Shown: positions 1-12,802 of the stretch, in pieces
How positions within the stretch are numbered: position 1 is the first letter of the stretch
Layout: each line of letters starts with the position of its first letter
Source of the DNA: Neckera pumila
Lineage: Eukaryota; Streptophyta; Bryopsida; Hypnales; Neckeraceae
Direction: 5' to 3'
Assembly: GCA_963969595.1 (NCBI GenBank)
Contig: OZ018411.1
Location: 126,501 to 190,500 of the forward strand
Length of the DNA stretch: 64,000 nt
Notes under the pieces: model-generated
Databases searched by the model: none
What the model was told of the DNA's origin: nothing
Seen by the model: only the letters and a program-made list of their open reading frames with translations
Program-made: the position numbers and the translations under genes

Positions 1-254
1 TATAGTCGATGCAATTTTGGCTTTCTCAACCACTTGACATACTTCTACATTTGCAATTTTAGAACCATATGTACTCTACTAACACCAAATCCAACTATAA
101 GATAGAACAATAACTTGATAAAGTATCTCCACAAATTAGGATGACTTCATCTATAGAAAAATAAAGATGAAACTTCAGTTTCAATCTATTCGTTGTCTAA
201 AAATTGGGCGTCGGAGCGAGTCAAGGTTCATTTCTTTGCCCTTTAACTTATAAA

Positions 255-905
255 GTCCTAAAGCCTTTTTCCATCAAAAGCCATACAAAACTGCCATTTC
301 CATTCCAAAGAGCAAAATTTTATTTATTTATTTTCATATTGAACCATAGAATCTTGTACTAGACCAGTAAAAGAATGCGTAAAAGAGGTTTTAGAAACTT
401 TGACCATATACATTGAAAGATAATTGCATTTGAAGTAAGGAAAACAAGTTTTTTCATACCTTGCTTGATTAGATTTTTTGGCTTTAAACTTCTTAACTTA
501 AAATTTTTGCACTATTGATTTTGATTTTTTAATTTATATGTTAAAGAATTGAATTGAAAATCTAGAAAAAATACAACCAAAAAACACTTTATTTTCATTC
601 ATTAAATTTTTTTTAAGTAGAAGTAGGTTAATAATTTAAGAAAAAATTAGATCATTAATAGCTCTCTGAGATGGAATTGAAACACAATAATCCCACCGGT
701 GAGATTGTTCTACCAAGAAAATTTAACCCTGTTTAACCAAAAATTAAAATTAAAATTAAAATTGCATTAAAAAGGAATCCTATAAGTTCTTTTTTAAAGA
801 GGATATTAGATTGTCTAAAAAACAAGGTTGTCCATTTAACTTTCTCATTACTAGTCCAAATAGAATGAATCAAAGCTTTAGATGTAGACAAAAACATAAT
901 TTCTG

Positions 906-936
<31 letters not shown>

Positions 937-1163
937 CAATTTTTGTGATTTTTTGGGGGTTGCCCCTTGAGTTGCTTTTTGGGCTTAGGATGGCATAATT
1001 TTTGCTCTTGGACACTATTTGAAACAAAAAAAGTTATATTCCCACAAAGCTAATCCAATTTCGTATCTTCTAAAAAAAATAAAAAAATCTTGTCAAAAAC
1101 TAAGATCAATTAAGCCTACTTGAAATTCCAAGATTCCCTTACAAGGACTTTGGGACTTTAGGG
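255..1163. repeat. Degenerate copy of the TTAA/CCCCTAAAG element family
   Basis: The left end reads TCCTAAAGCC and the right end GGGACTTTAGGGG, so both match the terminal sequence of better-preserved copies. The length, about 910 bp, also matches. The interior carries family landmarks: a run around 280-300 resembling the start of the copy at 4265, and the block 680-720 with the TGAGATTGTTCTA motif. The flanks (ATAA) are no longer perfect TTAA. The interior includes a poly-A tract at 905-935 and has no credible coding sequence. Confidence 0.55.
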
Positions 1164-4100
1164 GATAAGGACTCGGCATTGAGTTATAGTAAACAATGGA
1201 TGAGTGCAAAAATGCCCTAAACACAGAGAATCTTGGATTTTTCATTGAACTAAATGTTTGTAGGTTCTGGAGCTGGTTCTCTGACGTTTTTTTGGATTGT
1301 ATGTCCAAATAAATTCTTTGCAAATCTTCTACTGTTGAGAAGGTTTAACAAGTTCAAAAAATCACTTTTGTATATAATAAAAAAAAGACTCTTTACAATT
1401 GACTTGAAGATTTTATAAGAATAATGAAAATCTTCAAGAGTCTAATACAATTAAAACTTATCATTTCAAACCAAAAAAAATCTTGTATAAAGTAAAAAAT
1501 TTCATTCAAAATTCAATTACATAAGGAAGTTTTCATTTTAGATTTCAACTTACATTTAAAAGTATTGTGTACATGACCGTATCCACAAATAGTAGTATAT
1601 CATTTGATATGATTACCTTTACTACAACAAAAATTTGGTATAATAGTAGATTTAATCATATGAATAATGTATGATCTATGGTCATTAATCTACATGGTAG
1701 TAGATTTAACCGTATAGATGGATATGATTTATAGGATATGGATCTATATAGTACTAAATCTAATCATATGGATATGAACTTACAACTTTTGTTCAATATC
1801 CATTATTAAACTATTTTTATTAGTTTCATCTTCCAATACATCTTTGCAAATTTATAAATTAGCATTTTCCTTCTACCCTTGACTCTTTAACCCCTTAAAA
1901 ACTAGGATATAGTCCAAATTTCTAAAATTGTGAATATGTTTAATAAAATACAACTTAGAAGAGTAATTCAATGATGACTCTCAAACAATAGTTGTAAACA
2001 TGTTGCCTAGATCATATCTATATAATTAAATTAATTGGTGCGCAAATCAATATTTTCCAATAAAATAAGAAGTAAAAACTTCAAAATTCCTTCTAAAATT
2101 GATTTATGAAGGAATATTTATATTTTTGGCAAACAAAATCATATTAAGGTCACATTTTAAGTTTTAATTATAATTAGTTTTGAAGATTTTTATGATATCA
2201 TTTTGAAGAGTCATTTTTTTGGAAAAAAATTGAGGCTAGACCTACCAATATCCTTTTAATTATAAAATATTTGCAAAGCAAAGTCTTCATAATCCATGTT
2301 GTACAAATGTTAAAGAACTAGCACAAGAATCTTCAAAAAATTATTGACTGGAAAATGCATTTTGCTATATTTGGTATGTGTTTGCTTTTATCCATTGTTC
2401 AAAATTTGAACATTTGGACTTTAAAGGGTTAAGGACTAGTAGTATTACAAAATTCAAAACTTGTGAAGATATATTATAAAATAAAATTTAAAAGAATAAC
2501 TTAATGATGGCTATTATGCAAATGTTGTAAAATATGATTTATAGATTATTTCTATACAATCAGATCTATTGTTGTATTAATTAGTGTTTTTCAATCATTT
2601 TAAAACTAAAATCCAAAATTCCATTTTGATGAAATTTAGATTAGAAATTATTTTTCAAATTTTTTGGTATTTAGTTACAAAATGTTAAGTTCTAATTACA
2701 TCAATGTCTTTTCAATTGCTTCGGTACTTGTTTATATAACTTGTTTCCAAGGGAAATTTTTGAAAACTTGAAGTGTAACTTTTTCAAAGTGAAACATACT
2801 TGTGTTTTTTTAGTTATAGAATATGCAAATAAATTTCATAAAAATCTGCATTGTACAAAAATAATAAATTGACACAAGAACCTACAAATGATTAGGCAAA
2901 TGTGAAAAACGAGGATTCTATGTGCTTGGGATATAATTGTATTAATTAGTTTTTGAAAATTTGAATGCCCGATCTTTGAAAAGTTAAGGGATAAAGATTG
3001 GCTCTTTATTTGCAAAGTCAAACATCATTTCTAAATTAAATTTTATAATATGTATAAAGTTATATTTTATGATCTTTTTGTTTAATTCAAATTTAATGAA
3101 GAAAATCTGGCATAATTATAAAAACATAATTATATTCTATAATTTTGATGGCAAATATTTTTATATTAAATTTTTTAATGATATAACACAATCTGATTAA
3201 CCCACATTTTAAAGGGTAGCACTGATATTATTACTTGGTGCCACGCTTCTTGAAATTCAAACAATGATTGAATGTTTTACACACTATATTTCCTTAATAG
3301 TAACCTTAAGTCAAATTTTCTTTAGCACAATTAACTTTGACTATTTACAACTTGCTATTCTTAATTGAATGCTTTTTATACATCAAAAATGTTTTTTTAT
3401 CATGTTGATTTTTAAATGATACAAAATATGACCATAGATATTTAAGTATTTAATTTAAATATTTATATCTATTACAAAGTTATCATTATTCTAATAATAA
3501 AAAGCTATTTTAAAAAAATATTGAAATAAAACTATATTAGAAAATGAGAATAAACATCTTCAATATAGAAAATTTTAGACTTTTGAAGTATGAATGGTAT
3601 CAATTTAGGTTCATTCCAAAAAATTGAAATCATTTGATATTATAATTGTTGGATTATAAATTTTTATAGCAATTGGTATTGCTAATGAAACGGACTTGGT
3701 GGAAATGTATGCTTGTGTAATTTGCGCTAATTCATTTCTAACTTTAATATTTTACACACAAAATTTAAAGTAAAAGCATTTGCCTTCTATAAATTAGAGT
3801 TTGTATAAACTACAATCCAAAATTATTTTATTGCATGAAACAAAGACTAAATCTATAAGATTATCAGCATGGTATAGTATAAAGTTCAATTTTACTATAG
3901 AGTATTATATATATCCAAAGCATTATAAATGTCTATATAGAGCAAATATTTTAATAAAAAATTGGACCCTTTGATTATTATTTTTTATTTATATAAAATA
4001 TTATATACTTCTATACAAAATCATCAGCATTTATACATTTATAATAGGTAAATTACTTGTGCATCCAACATTGTCCACCTTCTTGTAAACTACTAATTGG

Positions 4101-4260
4101 ATGAAAACATTGAAAGAATCTCACTTTTTGATACACTAGTATCAAAAATGGTCAATTTTGATATGTTGAAAAGACTACAAAAAAAGATCAATAAACTTTG
4201 TGCTTTACTTTAAAAATTCATAACTTCAAAACCAACACCTTTTTTAGATAGTGTGAGTAC
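1164..4260. other. AT-rich intergenic DNA without recognisable genes
   Basis: This stretch is very AT-rich, with frequent stops in all frames and only short chance ORFs. Remnants such as CTTTAAAGGGTTAAGG near 2418-2436 suggest further decayed copies of the TTAA family, but no bounded element could be delimited. Confidence 0.5.
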
Positions 4261-4264
4261 TTAA

Positions 4265-5176
4265 TTCCTAAAGGCCCAAGGCCTTTTTTTTGCCAAAAAA
4301 CACCCAAAACTGCCATTTTTTTAGGAAAGAGTGAAAAAAAATTAAAAATGTTTTTTTTCCACATCTAACCATAGGATCTTACACCTAACTAGTATGAAAA
4401 TGTGTGGAAAAAATTTCAGAATTTTTGACTTCATAGATTGCAAGATATCTGCGTTTAAAGTGGAAAAAACAAGATTTTCAGCACGTTGCGGGACCAGATT
4501 TTTTGAATTTAAACATTTTTAACTTAAAATTTTTGCACTACAGCGTTTTGAGCTTTAAATCTTTGTAGTGGAGAACTGAGTTGAGAGTCTAGGAAAAAAA
4601 AAATTCAAAAACACTTAATTATCATTCTTTAAAAAATTGTTAAGTAGAAGTAGGTACAAGATAGAAGGAAAATCTAAAATATTCATATATTTTTTATGGA
4701 ATTAAAATGCACTAATCCCAATGGTGAGATTGTTCTAGCAAGTAAACTAAACCATCACAAAAAAAAAAAAGTTGAAAAATTACAAAAATTGCATTCCAAA
4801 ATGAATCCTACAAGTTATTTTTTTCAAGAAGATGCTCTAACTGCCCAGAAAACAAGAATGTCCATAGTTTCCTCATAACAAATCCAATTGAAACAAATCA
4901 AAGCTTTCCAGATAGACAAAAACATAATCTATGAGAAAAAAAAAAAATTAAATTCAAAATTTGCAAATTTTTTTTGCTGCCCTGTCTCCCCACGCATTCC
5001 AAGAAATGACATAACTTCTCGCTCGCAAGTCCGATTTCAAATTTTTTTTCCGCCACATACCTCTCTCAATTCTTCACCTTCTCAAAGAGTTTCAAAGAAT
5101 CATGACAAAATTTCAGCCCTTAGGTACCTGCCCAAAAACGCATTTGTCCCTCGAAGGGACAATGGGCTTTTAGGGG
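4265..5176. mobile_element. TTAA-flanked MITE-like element, family A, 912 bp
   Basis: The element is bounded by TTAA at 4261-4264 and 5177-5180. It begins TTCCTAAAGG and ends CTTTTAGGGG, so the ends are short inverted repeats of the CCCCTAAAG type. It is near the modal length of the family (912-925 bp). The interior is AT-rich with no transposase ORF. Short ORFs here, for example 4888-5187, are found again on the opposite strand of the neighbouring copy, as expected for repeat DNA and not for genes. TTAA target sites with a C-run terminus are the signature of piggyBac-type transposition. That assignment is an inference. Confidence 0.7.
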
Positions 5177-5180
5177 TTAA

Positions 5181-6556
5181 TTCCTAAAGTTCTATTATTC
5201 CCCGTGGGGACAAAATGGATTTCAGGTAGGTTCTTATGAGCTCAATTTTTGTTAAACTCTTCAAAACTTTCTCGTTAGATAGAAAAATCATTAACTTTCT
5301 TAGAATATAATTTTTATTTCAATTGTTGCCTAAGAGCAAAAGTTACACTACAATAAGCCCATAATTGAACTTGGTATGCAAATCAGAAACCCACGAAGAT
5401 TTGAAATTAAAATTGATTTTTTTCAAATAGATTGTATTTTTGTCTACATAAAAAGCTTTTATTCATTCCATTTGGATTTGTGATGTGAAAATTATAGAGC
5501 ATCTTGTTTTATGGGCAATCAGAACATCTTTTGGAAAAAAAAAGACATATACAATTTGTTTTTGAATTCAATTTTCACATTTTTGCAAAATAAATAGTTT
5601 TAAAGGGTTAAATTTGATTGTTAGAACAATCTCACCATTGGAATTAGTGTTTTCCTGTCCCTTCGGGGGACAAATGCGTTTTTGGGCAGGTACCTACAGG
5701 CTGAAATTTTGTTGTGATTTTTTGAAACTTTTTTTGAAGATAGAAAAACTGATAAGCTTTGTGGGAATATAATTTTTTTCACAATCGGTGCCCGAGAAAA
5801 AAAGTTATGACCAAATAAGCTCAAAACAAGGGACGGCGGGCAACAAAAAAAAATGGACAAAAATTTTAATTTTTTATATTTTTTTACTCATAGATTATAT
5901 TTTTGCCTATTTGGAAAGCTTTAATTTGTTTCATTCGGATTTGTTATGAGAAAGTTATGGACATTCTTGTTTTTCGGGCAGTTAGAGCATCTTTTTGAAA
6001 AAAATAACTTCTAGGATGCATTTTTGAATGCAATTTTTCAAATTTTTCAATTTTTTTTTCATGGTTTACACTACTTGCTAGAACAATCTCACCATCGAGA
6101 TTAGTGTTTTTTAATTCCATATAAAAGATATGAATATTTTAGATTTTTCTTCTATCTCGTACCTACTTCTACTTAACAATTTTTTAAAGAATGAAAAGTA
6201 AGTTTTTTTGAATTTATTTTTTTTCCCTGGACTCTCAACTCAGTTCTCCACTATAAAGATTTAAAGCTCAAAACTCTGTAGTGCAAAACTCTTAAGTTAA
6301 AAATGTTCAAAGTCAAAAAGTCTAGTCCCGCAATGTGCTGAAAACTTTGTTTTTTCCACTTTAAACGCAGATATCTTGCAATCTGTGAGGTCAAAAATTC
6401 TGAAATTTTTTCCACACACTCTCATACTAGTTAGGTATAAGATCCTACGGTTAGATATGAAAAAAAAAACATTTTTCAAATTTTTTTTACTTTTTGCTAT
6501 AGAAATGGCAGTTTTGAGTGTTTTTTGGCAGAAAAAGGGCCGCGGTCCTTTAGGGG
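5181..6556. mobile_element. Inverted copy of family A, compound, 1376 bp
   Basis: It starts directly after the TTAA at 5177-5180, which it shares with the preceding copy. It ends CCTTTAGGGG before a mutated TGAA (6557-6560). The part 5640-6556 is the reverse complement of the 4265-5176 copy: the block around 6060-6120 mirrors 4695-4745. The part 5181-5640 repeats the distal half of the element, so this is a nested or partly duplicated copy. It is non-coding. Confidence 0.65.
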
Positions 6557-6560
6557 TGAA

Positions 6561-7081
6561 CCCCTAAAAGACTATTGTCCCTTCGGGAGACAAATGGGAT
6601 TTTGGGCAAGTACCTACGGACTGAATTTTTGTCATGATTTTTTGAAACTTTTTTTGAAGGTAGACAAACTACTAAGCTTCATGGGAATATAATTTTTTTT
6701 TCAATCGGTGCCCGGGAAAAAAAGTTCTGCCTAAATAGGCTCAAAACAAGGGACGTGGGGCAGCAAAAAAAATTTGCAATTTATTTTTTTAATTTTTTTT
6801 AATTTTTTTTTCTTATAGATTATATTTTTACCTATCTGGAAAGCTTTGATTCATTTCATTTGGATTTGTTATGAGAAAGTTATGGACAATCTTGTTTCCG
6901 GGCACTTAGAGCATCTTCCTAAAAAAAATAACTTGTAGAATTCATTTCTGAATGCAATTTCTATAATTTTTCAAAAAGAAAGGTTCCACAAGGTCTAGTT
7001 TTCAATTTTTTTTACTCTTTGCTATAAAAATGGCAGTTTTGAATGTTTTTTGGTAGAAAAAAGGCCTTGGTCCTTTAGGGG
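6561..7081. mobile_element. Internally deleted family A copy, 521 bp
   Basis: It begins CCCCTAAAAG and ends CCTTTAGGGG, followed by TTAA at 7082-7085. It shares its left boundary with the preceding copy. It contains the two ends of the element joined with a central deletion of roughly 400 bp. Together with the two preceding copies it makes a three-element tandem chain over 4261-7085. Confidence 0.65.
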
Positions 7082-7085
7082 TTAA

Positions 7086-9198
7086 TAAATTAAATTTTTT
7101 TTATAGACAAGCTGTAAATGGGATTTTTGTTAACTCTTCTAAGCTGGATATCTTTTTTCCTATTTTGGTCATTTAATCACCCAAAATGGTATTAGTCTAG
7201 TATGAAAGGACATATTATATTCAAGTTGGCTTATTGGATAGTTGCCCAATTGAGAACTAAAAAGCTAAATTGATGGTTGAAGTTTGTCAATTGTTCAATG
7301 GACTACTAATTAATAGAACCTATTTGGAATTGTTTTTCACCTAGTGCTTTGAGAGAGCATGCAAGTCCCAAACAAAGTTTGCTCCGTTTTTCTTGTTTTC
7401 TTAGAGAGTTATGAGGAGATTTGTACTGTTGAAAGTATTTGAACAAATCATCAAATTGGATTACGCTAATAATGTTTGTTTGTATGAAGTTGTATTGTGT
7501 GAATGCTAGGTGAATTGGAAGTATATTCTTGTAGTATATGATTGCCTAATTGTATTTATGAATTTGTTGTTGAGATTGTGTTTGAAATTGGAAGTGCATT
7601 GTGCTTAGAGTTTACCGAGTTATGAGATTTAATTTTATGAGTCTTAGTGAGTTGGTTATTGATATCTAATATGACATTGTAATTGCATGTGAAAGTTGAA
7701 TGAATTGAATGTTGTATAGCTTAGTTGAAAAGTGCTTAGTATTTGTTATGGTTGAATTTATTGCCAAGTTGGAATCGCAAGAAATTGGAAGTTTATTGAG
7801 TCATAGATTATGTCTTTGTTATCTAGTTTGGAAATGAACCTACTAGCATAGATAAATCCTACCTGACTATCTCCTATGGTTCAAACTTAGTACATTATAG
7901 AGTTATTTTCTATTAGGATATTATTCTATTTCTATAAGAACAAAAAATTGTATTATTTAAAAATTGTAATTTTTTCTTATATCCCCAACTCAATTCTTCA
8001 TGATAAAAAAAATTTAAACTCAAAATCTATAGTGCAAAATGTTTAAATTAAGAAGATTCAAAGTCTCATAAATTAGTTTGCCATGGTGCCAGAAAATATG
8101 ATTTCTTCACTTTGAATGCATTTATTTTGCAAAATATTTGGCCAAAGTGTCTAACTTTTTTCCCACACATTTTTATACTAACTCTCTATTGCAAGATCCT
8201 ATAGTTAGATATGCTACAAAAGTCCCATTTTTAAATTTTCTACTATTTGTATTAGAAATGACAAATTTGAGAGTTTTTTTTTCCAAAACTGGTCTTAAGA
8301 CTTTAGGGATTAACTAGAGGCAAAAAGTGTTGTTACAAAATCTTGTTGATATAGGAAAGTATATGGGAAATCTAAGCTTATTTTCAATATAAACACAAAT
8401 CAAAGAAATAATAGGCCTTTGTGTATAGGATAGGCAATTCCCACCTCTTTTGAGCCCATTGTCCATTGTGGGAAAGTACTTTGCTTAGCTGGAAGCTCTC
8501 AAAATATTTTTTTTGCATTTTTTAAGATCCAAAATGAAGTTTTGGAACTTAAATTTTTTTTTTTTTTTTTTTTGGCAAACAAAACTAGACGAGATTCCAT
8601 AGAGAATTCAAACATAAAAAATGAAAAAATTCAAACACTAATAATCCCATTGTGTTCTTTTAAAATTCACCTTATTCAAACAAAATCTCCTTTCTTACAA
8701 AGGTAAGGTAGGAGGTCTATGAAGCAATCATCTAAGCATTGAAACTGAAGTTTGAGGAGGTAAAACATCTTGAAATATTTTTTAGTAAATTTTCCTTGAA
8801 AGACAAGACAAAATGACATCTGGCCCAAGTTGTTTCATATTTTCGAGAGCTTTGTAAAACTAGTTATGAAATTTTGATGTTGACAAAATATACCTTTGTG
8901 TCATGTTCGGTTCAAAATTCACGATCACAGTTCAAGCCTCCTACCTTATATAATTTAAGTGTCACTATTGTTGCCTTTCCAGGGTCACTTGCAAGACCTG
9001 AATTGAACAGATTTTTACTATACACCATTTTAATTCATGATTGGAATTGAGGCAGGAACTGCATTTGAATTATGAAGGGAGGATGGATAAGTAGATGACA
9101 AGCTTGCAAATTGCTGAAACTCTCAAATTGCCGAAATTGGGGGGCAGTGTGGAAGATTGGGCAAGCCGGCAAGTGATTGTTCACTTGATGGACAAATA
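7086..9198. other. AT-rich intergenic DNA; truncated family A fragment near 7975-8309
   Basis: No gene is visible. A family A segment without a recognisable left end lies at about 7975-8309, ending CTTTAGGGA followed by TTAA. The stretch 7100-7900 is unrelated AT-rich DNA and I see nothing in it. A T-tract lies near 8555-8575. Confidence 0.45.
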
Positions 9199-9310
9199 GG
9201 GGTTGTCACGCTTCTTCCAAGAATCAAACTTCTATGAAAAATGAAAAGTTGTGAAGTAAAAAGAGGAGCCAAAGAGGAGCCTTTCTCCATGAAGAAGGTG
9301 TGACACCCTT
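9199..9310. mobile_element. Small MITE-like element with GTTGTCACGCTTCTTC termini
   Basis: The left end GGGGTTGTCACGCTTCTTCC faces the right end GAAGAAGGTGTGACACCC in inverted orientation. The same terminal motif (GTTGTCACGC) bounds the better-defined element at 17040-17497, and related ends occur at about 9805 and 28993. It is either a short complete element or the left part of a larger one reaching to about 9818. There is no coding capacity. Confidence 0.45.
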
Positions 9311-9534
9311 TTTGTGTTGTGTGGAGAATGGAGAGAAGTATTCATCTACGATTTACAGTTGATGTAGTAACTTTTTTAGTGCGCTTTGACACAATCTATA
9401 ATTTAGAGCATCAATGCCAAAGTAGGTATGTGTTTGAGTGTTGAAGCGTCAATGCCAATGCAGTTTTTAAACGGGCAGTGGATCTTGGGCAATCTCTAAG
9501 GGACAAGTGGCATACCCACTCCCGCCTCAACCAT

Positions 9535-9760
9535 CCGCTCACCTCCCTTGTTTTCCTTTGGTGAAAATTCCATTTTGTTTTTTGGTCACTAATTCTTCAT
9601 CTCCGATGTGACTAGGGTGAAAGTGGCACATGACTGAGATGAAAACTTTGATGAAGAAAAGTTCTTCAGGCCCATTCTTCATTTCCAAAGGAAAAGAACG
9701 GCCATTTCCATTCTTCAAGGAATTGGACCTTTGTAAGCCAACAAGAGCCAACAAGTGAGT
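9535..9760. repeat. Dispersed repeat shared with about 29038-29165
   Basis: The reverse complement of this block matches 29038-29165: both contain GGCTT, a purine-rich AATGGGYCTGAAGAA stretch and a TTCACCCT motif in the same order and spacing. The ORF over it is therefore repeat-derived. The block lies beside GTCACRCC-type termini in both places, so it is probably the interior of the same MITE family. Confidence 0.45.
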
Positions 9761-9818
9761 GCTATTACTCCATTCTCTGAAAGATTAAGAATGAGATTAA
9801 GAAGGCGTGACAACTAAA

Positions 9819-10185
9819 CACCTATTATTGTGAATCATCAAACAAGAAACAATATATAATAAATACTGTTGTCACTCTCAAATTTTGGATACTGGCTATT
9901 AAGGTAGGAGGCTCAGATTTTGCTCATCTAAAAGTTGGTTAGCCTTTCTCATGTATTTATTTGGATGGGAATATTTTTAGCTCATTTTTTTGACAAAGAA
10001 AAATAGACGAGGAATCTAACACAAGTGATTTTGTATTTTTCCAAACATTTTTGAATTACTTATGAATCTTCAATGAATTGGGTTGTAGGTGCCTGTTTAT
10101 GACCCTAGATCTTCTAGAAACCGTTCACTTGCAATTCTAAAGAAAGATGGAAAAAGCAAAGCAAATGATTGGCTCATACAAATAA
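9819..10185. other. Short intergenic stretch, nothing recognisable
   Basis: AT-rich DNA between two repeats. I see no gene, RNA or bounded element in it. Confidence 0.4.
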
Positions 10186-10652
10186 CCCCTAAAGGACCAA
10201 ACATTGTTTTTTGGCAACATAGCGATTTTGGGTAGCTCATGATGAATGGAATTTTTATTTTTTTTCTTTGAAATTTCATATAAGATGTGCCCAAGGAGTA
10301 GCTTTAAGGCCCAACAGTTTTCATAACATCTGACAACATGGTTAAAAAGTTATTGCATGATCTGTAATTCTCTTTGATCTTTGGGTAGCCCAGGCAGCTC
10401 AAAATTTTTGTGAAAAAATCACTTTTTTAGAAATAAAAATTCAAACATTTTTGTTAATTAAAATGCTAATATCTTGCAATCTACATGGTGAAAAATTTTG
10501 AAATTTTTTCCACATCTTTTCAAACTAGTTTATTACAAGTTCCTATGGTTATATGTATCCAAAAATGTTTATTTTTCAAAATTTGGTACTTGTATTAGAA
10601 ATAATAGATTTGGAGCAATTTTGGTGAAAACATAGTCAAAAACCTTTAGGGG
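10186..10652. mobile_element. Internally deleted family A-related element, about 467 bp
   Basis: It begins CCCCTAAAGG after ATAA and ends CCTTTAGGGGG before TAAT, so its target sites have drifted from TTAA. Its interior resembles the distal half of the copy at 10751-11665, with the shared GATCCTATGG-type and GAAATTTTT blocks. Confidence 0.5.
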
Positions 10653-10750
10653 GTAATAATACATTTCCTTGATTCATTCAATGACTATAGCGATCAATTT
10701 AAGAACCACCGCATGTCCATTTTACAGCCATTCATAGGGGCGGTTCTTAA

Positions 10751-11665
10751 TTCCTAAAGGACTGGCATGCATTTTTGGGCTATATAGAAATTTTGGGCAG
10801 GTATGTGTGATTAAAAATTTATATCTTTAGGCTAAAATTTTATTAGAAGGTGGGCACAAGGAATGTCTTTTATATGCACTAAGTTTCATGACATTTGGAA
10901 ATGTGAGTAAAAAGTTATGGCCTAATATGTTACTTTCTTTTATAATTGGGCAGTTTGGGCAAATTAAAAAAATCACTTTTTCAATAACAAAAATTTGAAA
11001 TTGTTTTTTTAGAGTTATATATACGTGGAAAGCTTTTAATCATCCCATTTTGATCAATGAGTCAAAAGTTATGAAGATTTTAAGTTTGCGGGCAGTTATG
11101 GATTCTCTACTCTAAAATAAACTTTGAAGTCCTTTACCTTACTCAATTTTCAATATTTTTTGAAAAAAATAAAATCCTAGGATATAGATTGTTTATTACA
11201 ACATTGGAACCATTTGGCATTGGTATTTTTTAGTTCTATAATTAAATTCTTGACAATTTTGTATTTGAATCATTTTCTACTATTGTCTACTTACTATTTT
11301 TTTCCTATATGTTTTACAATTCCAAATGAATTGGAAATTTTCAAGCATGTAGCCAACTTGTCTAGGATAAAGAACCCAAAGAAGAACCATCATTTTGGAC
11401 ATTTTTTCATCAAAAAGTGAGCTTGTGAAGTGCAATTGCCCTGTTTTTTGCAAGGCCACAAAAATGATTTCAGGGAATTTGAATGCTTATATCTTGCAAT
11501 CCACGCAACAGAAATTTCTGAAATTTTTATCACATGTTCATACTACAAGATCCTATGGTTACATGTGTCAAAAAAAGTTTTTTTTTTTCAAAAATTGTGT
11601 ACTTGTACTAAAAATGGCAGTTTTTGAGCATTTTCGATGAAAACATAGTCATGAAACTTTAGGGG
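10751..11665. mobile_element. TTAA-flanked family A element, subfamily 2, 915 bp
   Basis: The flanks are perfect TTAA (10747-10750 and 11666-11669). The ends are TTCCTAAAGG and AACTTTAGGGG. It is closely similar along its whole length to the copy at 46805-47728, including the shared GGACYRRCATGCATTTTTTGG start and the ATGAAACTTTAGGGG end. The small ORFs inside are chance or repeat-derived. Confidence 0.7.
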
Positions 11666-11669
11666 TTAA

Positions 11670-12800
11670 AATACCCGTGCAATTTCAGAGCCTCCGACCT
11701 TAAATCGCTCCCCTATCCTGTCTCCATGTCCACCGCGTTTGGACTTTGTCCAGTGCGTGGAAATGGCACCAACCTCCTCACGGGAAAATCAAATTGGATG
11801 GAGAAAACCCCTTTTCCCACGCAGCCTGGCCAGTTGCACCTTCGTCCAAAGGATGCGTTTTTGTCCCCGCCGGCATTGGAGGGAGGGTTAATATCTCTCT
11901 CCCGTTACGTTCTTGCTCTCACGTAAGTTACGTACCGTATGCATGAGGGGCAATTGAGGGCCTGTCCGTCCGTTTCTCTCTTCGCTGTCCGATGCTCTCC
12001 AAGGTGGGGCTTCGGAATCATATCGTGGCCGGTTTGAGGGCTCGGAAACTCGCGATTGCTCGGGGGCCCACTCTCCGCACTCGCAGCATCTCAAGGACGG
12101 AGCCTGGCTTTTTCTATGTAAGTTACACTGTCCGCAGATTCCACCCCGGAATGGCGCTGGAGGGAGATCTATGTACCAGGCCACAGGAGTGATATTCTCC
12201 GCGGGTGCCGGATCGCCTCTCGAAGAGGATCTAAGGTATACCCAGGAAGGATTCGAGGGCGGGCGGGCGGGCAGCGCATAATTAATAGTAGTAGTCTGGC
12301 CGGATGTTGACTACGTGAGGCGCAAAAGCGCCCAGCGGGCCTCAGTCTGGGAAAGGACGTTACTGTGCACCACTGCTCCCCAAAAGGGGAGGGAGAGTTT
12401 GGGGCTTTGGGCAGCTCGCCTCACTGGCTGGCACCACGCAATGCTGCAGCACCACAGCCTCACAGATCCCATGACTTCCGTCGCAATGACAGTGCGGAGT
12501 CTCCCCAGGCCCGCTTCCTACCTCCCTTCCTATTAATGGGGTCACCACTATTTCGTTGTAATCATAGAATCATCACTTGTAAACATCATTGTAGCAGTAA
12601 TTTACCTCAGTGCAATCAAACTCTGAAAACTTGCTTGACAAATTAAAAGTGAACCAGTCTGTTAAGCCATGTCCGAAGCTGCATGTCTGGAGGTGCTTTC
12701 TGACTTCTTCGCACTACAGTGGTCGCGGCTGTACTGCTGTCCAGATTCCAAAAGCACTGAAAGCTTACTTTTTGTTCCACGACTCACGGCACACCTGATC
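11670..12800. other. GC-richer island, gene-like but unresolved
   Basis: Base composition changes sharply from the AT-rich repeats on the left. Several overlapping short ORFs exist on both strands (for example 11888-12184 minus and 11992-12192 plus) but none shows a family motif. A possible short first exon begins with ATG at 12172 and runs to a GT at about 12235. A GGGC simple repeat (12261-12275) is present. It could be a promoter, a leader or an old gene fragment. Confidence 0.3.
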
Positions 12801-12802
12801 TC

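Noticed and set aside
733..939. Minus-strand ORF starting with poly-Phe
   Set aside because: It is produced by a poly-A tract inside a decayed repeat.
4888..5860. Similar peptides (RYLPKNAFVPRRD) encoded on opposite strands
   Set aside because: They are translations of the two inverted copies of the family A element and not conserved genes.
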